From: Vibrio maritimus
Lineage (GTDB): Bacteria > Pseudomonadota > Gammaproteobacteria > Enterobacterales > Vibrionaceae
Direction of reading: 5' to 3'
Assembly (NCBI RefSeq): GCF_021441885.1
Contig: NZ_CP090439.1
Location: forward strand, 434,001-498,000
DNA length: 64,000 nucleotides
The position numbers and the translations under genes are program-made. How positions within the stretch are numbered: the stretch's first letter is position 1; each line of letters opens with the position of its first letter. Under the pieces are notes generated by a model. It had not been told where the DNA came from. It was given only the letters and a program-made list of their open reading frames with translations, and made no database searches. Below, in pieces: positions 63,301 to 64,000 of the stretch.

Positions 63301-64000
63301 GGAATTCGAGTACCATCTTTTGTGATGAGAACCATGGTGTCCTGAAGCTGCTGTCCAGTCTTCAGTCCTTGTATTTCTGAACTCGTGTTATCGGCAGTGT
63401 AGCTCCATTTATTGTGCCCGTCGGTACTATGAGTTGTGGAAAAGTAGCCATGATTTCCCGTCAGACTCATTGCAAAATCTGCCGGTACCGCATGTTGGAC
63501 GCCATTGACTTCGATAAACGCGATCTCAGCCTCTGAAGCACCGTCAACATCGGTTACATCCAAGTTTGTCCAGCCCGACCAGAGCTGCCCTGTGGTGCCA
63601 GATCGAAGGTGATCTTCCGTAACCGTTCCTGACTCCTGCCCCGCTGCCAGCACACTAGCATCATTGGCTGATGCAAGATCGAATGACGCGCCTGTTGGCG
63701 TTGACCCGCCGTGCGCATCATTGATGTCATAACTAAAGTGCACTTTGCCGTGATAGTTCAGTTCAGGTGTGTAGGTATATGTACCGTCATGGTTATCGCG
63801 GATAGAACCATGATCGGCAAGCAGGTTGGCGACAGTCATTAACCCTGAGTCGTTGTTGTCTACATCGACAGCATTGGTAAGTAGTTCAGCTTTAGTGAAG
63901 GTTTGGCTAACGTCTTCTTTACCTGAATGAAGAGCCACTTCAGAAGAAACATAAGGAGCATCGTTATCCCCGTGTATAGTGATCACTATATCGTGCGTGG
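57330..64000 (-). CDS. Giant VCBS/cadherin-like repeat adhesin, C-terminal part (gene continues beyond window)
   Basis: At least 2,222 residues with no stop to the right edge, so the N-terminus is missing. It consists of tandem beta-sandwich repeats: a cadherin-like unit A (three copies, near 63.96-63.66, 61.88-61.59 and 60.85-60.56 kb) and VCBS units of 110-130 residues. Two cadherin-like or bacterial Ig-like regions lie nearer the C-terminus. Junctions read GxNDAP-type (HGDNDAPYV, RGNNDAPVV). The end has eight Pro followed by an Asp/His-rich tail finishing DDPTR. I see no RTX GGxGxD nonapeptides and a single Cys. It is probably exported by the neighbouring type I system and held at the surface. 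Confidence 0.9.
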   Translation of the reverse strand, partial: THDIVITIHGDNDAPYVSSEVALHSGKEDVSQTFTKAELLTNAVDVDNNDSGLMTVANLLADHGSIRDNHDGTYTYTPELNYHGKVHFSYDINDAHGGSTPTGASFDLASANDASVLAAGQESGTVTEDHLRSGTTGQLWSGWTNLDVTDVDGASEAEIAFIEVNGVQHAVPADFAMSLTGNHGYFSTTHSTDGHNKWSYTADNTSSEIQGLKTGQQLQDTMVLITKDGTRIPVTATIQGQDDHVIIDTPDALTAAIGTAVEDIKTTVVGMLQAHDLDKGDDVSFELAGSASSQAGSYGTFYVDRSGHWHYDLDASKVDSLRSGDGKAEAFNIVAISSDGSRATQKVEILVQGTDDAAIITGQSTGSVTEDVHVQGDARHTVFTGGVLNVKDPDIGQRGFHHTLNAHAISDPYGGSLSIDKAGGWIYSVPNGNLQHLAQGETEHVQYQVQTLGGDTHVITVDIVGTNDKPTLTAQTQTVNEDGSLLNGQMQGSDTDHGATLTYSIAQSVDGLIFNADGSYTFDPTNASYDHLAKGQTQTLTIPVTVTDEHGAGTTQNLEIVITGSNDAAKVSGVDTGDVRENQAGQDMSPDYAQPGMSKISHDALYASGQLSIVDPDTDEAKFDTKGGIYSYHGQYGHLLLREDGHWDYKVAAGQTDWLRQGASTTVGTTIDKLGAGETLTDTITIQTKDGTSHDIVITIHGDNDAPYVSGEVLLHTGKEDLPQIITSAELLANSIDVDHNDQGQLTIANLVADHGSILDNQDGTYTFTPDRDYNGQVHFNYDVVDAHGGTTHTGATTTLAAVDDKTTISSVDHGVATEDVATHMSTNVNIMDAVDWQALQITDVDSPNTQVKVEFAGQQYTWDLGSDLDVTTPYGKFQFHTLVSGPHAGEHSWSYIGDNSNVHVQELKHGESLTESIKLIATDGTEFPITVQVSGTEDGVVIDSKSELGHVVENAQTGASVAGTVTAHDTDLHDSVSWTATPAGGVSGQYGSFHLSADGQWHYDVDQSKATKLGDGDEYWEHFTIEAVSTDGSKVSQSVSVVVRGNNDAPVVSGEVTLPSSKEDSSIHITQAQLIANATDVDSNDRGWLHVQNITADHGSITSNSDGSFTFAPDPNYNGLVHFTYDIADKHGGITHTGANATLVAVNDNATFTGDSANLVEDTNLQHNSRIAGSTTIQDALLCRGSLVISDVDGQGEAALDLKGQQQISQDGTYGHFLIKPDGTWVYTADNSDSNIQDLDNGQTLTDSIEITSIDGTKHSISVTISGSTDKPTIHSFTDSGVQNTGPIEGNLISGVGTSQGTAAAATDSDSNAHLVLQDIQIKDPVSGNYVAVTPGHPHAIAGIGTLAIEANGHYIFTPEAGFTGKVPSMVYRVGDDGGTPVNDSSQNTLSIEVKPPVQHAPTVTPQTVTSDEDQSHIFTVAEFGYQDADHDALNHITITQLPSHGLLTLNGVVVTANQQVSKADLDAGHLAFTPIHNQSGANYAHFEFRANDGHQDSTSVSMSIDVNAINDAPVLHITPVTPITGQLTNTDPDIGDVHHYSVASSIGRFGQLTLDPDTGDYKYVPSGQLLGMQYHSSGNQYTAKDTFEVTVTDGAGATSTRYMTFDLNGNMTAPTIQGQRPGISVHVTGLPTVTTTMPSHGSSVSQPANRVSIDLVAASDSGQSHTDNVTNQTTPTIAGHTDIPFSEVKLYDGAHAVGSGYSDAQGNYQISTTALTNGVHNLSARALAPNDLVPAVSTLLPVRIDTQPPRPALTVETIATDDVINAHESQGTVTITGSVSGDAQQGDVVTLRVAGHSYSGTVDGSHHYHVDVPGSELAQTTTVHASITSSDLAGNVGTASVDHHIDVDTTVASPSISFESPGPDKLYSKAEIARGAAGTVTATVHAAADAKVGEHLNINGVDHVLDANAIQHGIQLEVAPNTVVKAVMTDEHGNVNSALNVSAGAKPEPIVVTAPSGSHHISANLGVPTLMPSQTPVPTSQQGWKILVGGHYQTSYTSQWGTLSIDPQTGHLSYQEHANVHTGPHGSAQNVGVHEDHFQIALQGSHHDDVVLHVQVSILSHGPGHSGKLTLGSEVLDMTVTPVLPHTSPPPPPPPPKDAYDEPEPDLLNENPHELTIMAELGIGHHKDGDDTPIEKHTAASTYMEQLGIGKQDAHTDSSSTDLPDDIDIVFNDADQHDTKFDHHEDASHHGEHSGLEHLQDTGSEHHDVDDPTLPDDPTR
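60180..63960 (-). repeat. Super-repeat inside the adhesin gene (A-B-C domain blocks)
   Basis: The order cadherin-like A (about 100 residues), VCBS B (about 130) and VCBS C (about 115) occurs as A1-B1-C1, then three other VCBS units, then A2-B2-C2 and A3-B3. Copies of A share SGEV-type starts, KED, DVD-N-D and GSI-DN-DGTYTFTP with clear divergence. The blocks are therefore old duplications rather than identical recent ones. Confidence 0.65.

Overview
The window looks like a piece of a Vibrio chromosome (gamma-proteobacterium, Vibrionaceae). Supporting signs are a FhuC-D-B gene order, an Ohr/OhrR pair, a GlcB/long-type isocitrate lyase cluster, the zinc-free L31/L36 pair, a GH20 hexosaminidase without signal peptide, and a giant VCBS-type adhesin beside an HD-GYP protein and a cyclic-di-GMP riboswitch. 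The many small unlinked metabolic, stress and transport units suggest the second chromosome or an accessory part of the first, but this is inference. No rRNA, tRNA, CRISPR array, transposase, integrase or phage gene was recognised.

Layout. 1-5480: polyamine catabolism; puuC (cut by the window edge), puuR and puuD run left, puuA and an NhaC-type transporter run right. 5500-8154: katG behind a perfect FNR-type site, then a GC-rich hairpin repeat. 8155-11892: MFS transporter, endonuclease/exonuclease/phosphatase-family protein, YhhY-like acetyltransferase and two small unknown proteins. 11944-15730: hydroxamate-siderophore uptake genes fhuC-fhuD-fhuB. 15961-21347: periplasmic alpha-carbonic anhydrase, SMP-30 protein, Nudix hydrolase, small unknown proteins, and a rarD-sigZ pair. 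21712-25918: outer-membrane beta-barrel, EamA transporter, and the organic-peroxide unit (ohr divergent from ohrR-lysR, with twin palindromic operators). 26178-29470: nagB and recQ.

29771-34770 is the glyoxylate bypass: malate synthase G and isocitrate lyase are transcribed apart from each other, with a LysR regulator gene between them. 34778-34912 holds the second copy of the GC-rich repeat. 34968-39852 carries an ART-like protein and a unit of secreted protein, fatty-acid-hydroxylase-type membrane enzyme, two-component system and 50-residue membrane protein. 39971-43493 has a VOC protein, an SMR efflux protein and a LysR/SDR/DUF4345 unit. 43543-44577 is a metal-responsive segment with Fur-like and Zur-like sites between a DUF2753-like gene and the zinc-free ribosomal proteins L31B and L36B. 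44676-47735 holds a zinc-ribbon peptide, a nucleotidyltransferase and a beta-N-acetylhexosaminidase.

The most interesting part is 47964-64000. A secreted protein of unknown function is controlled by a clear class-I cyclic-di-GMP riboswitch. Next to it lies a large membrane HD-GYP phosphodiesterase. Divergent from that is a type I secretion operon with two ABC half-transporters, both with damaged ATPase motifs, and an HlyD-family adaptor. Convergent with the operon is a Cys-poor adhesin of more than 2,200 residues built of cadherin-like and VCBS repeats. Together they look like a cyclic-di-GMP-governed surface-adhesion and secretion island whose exporter departs from the canonical LapB type.
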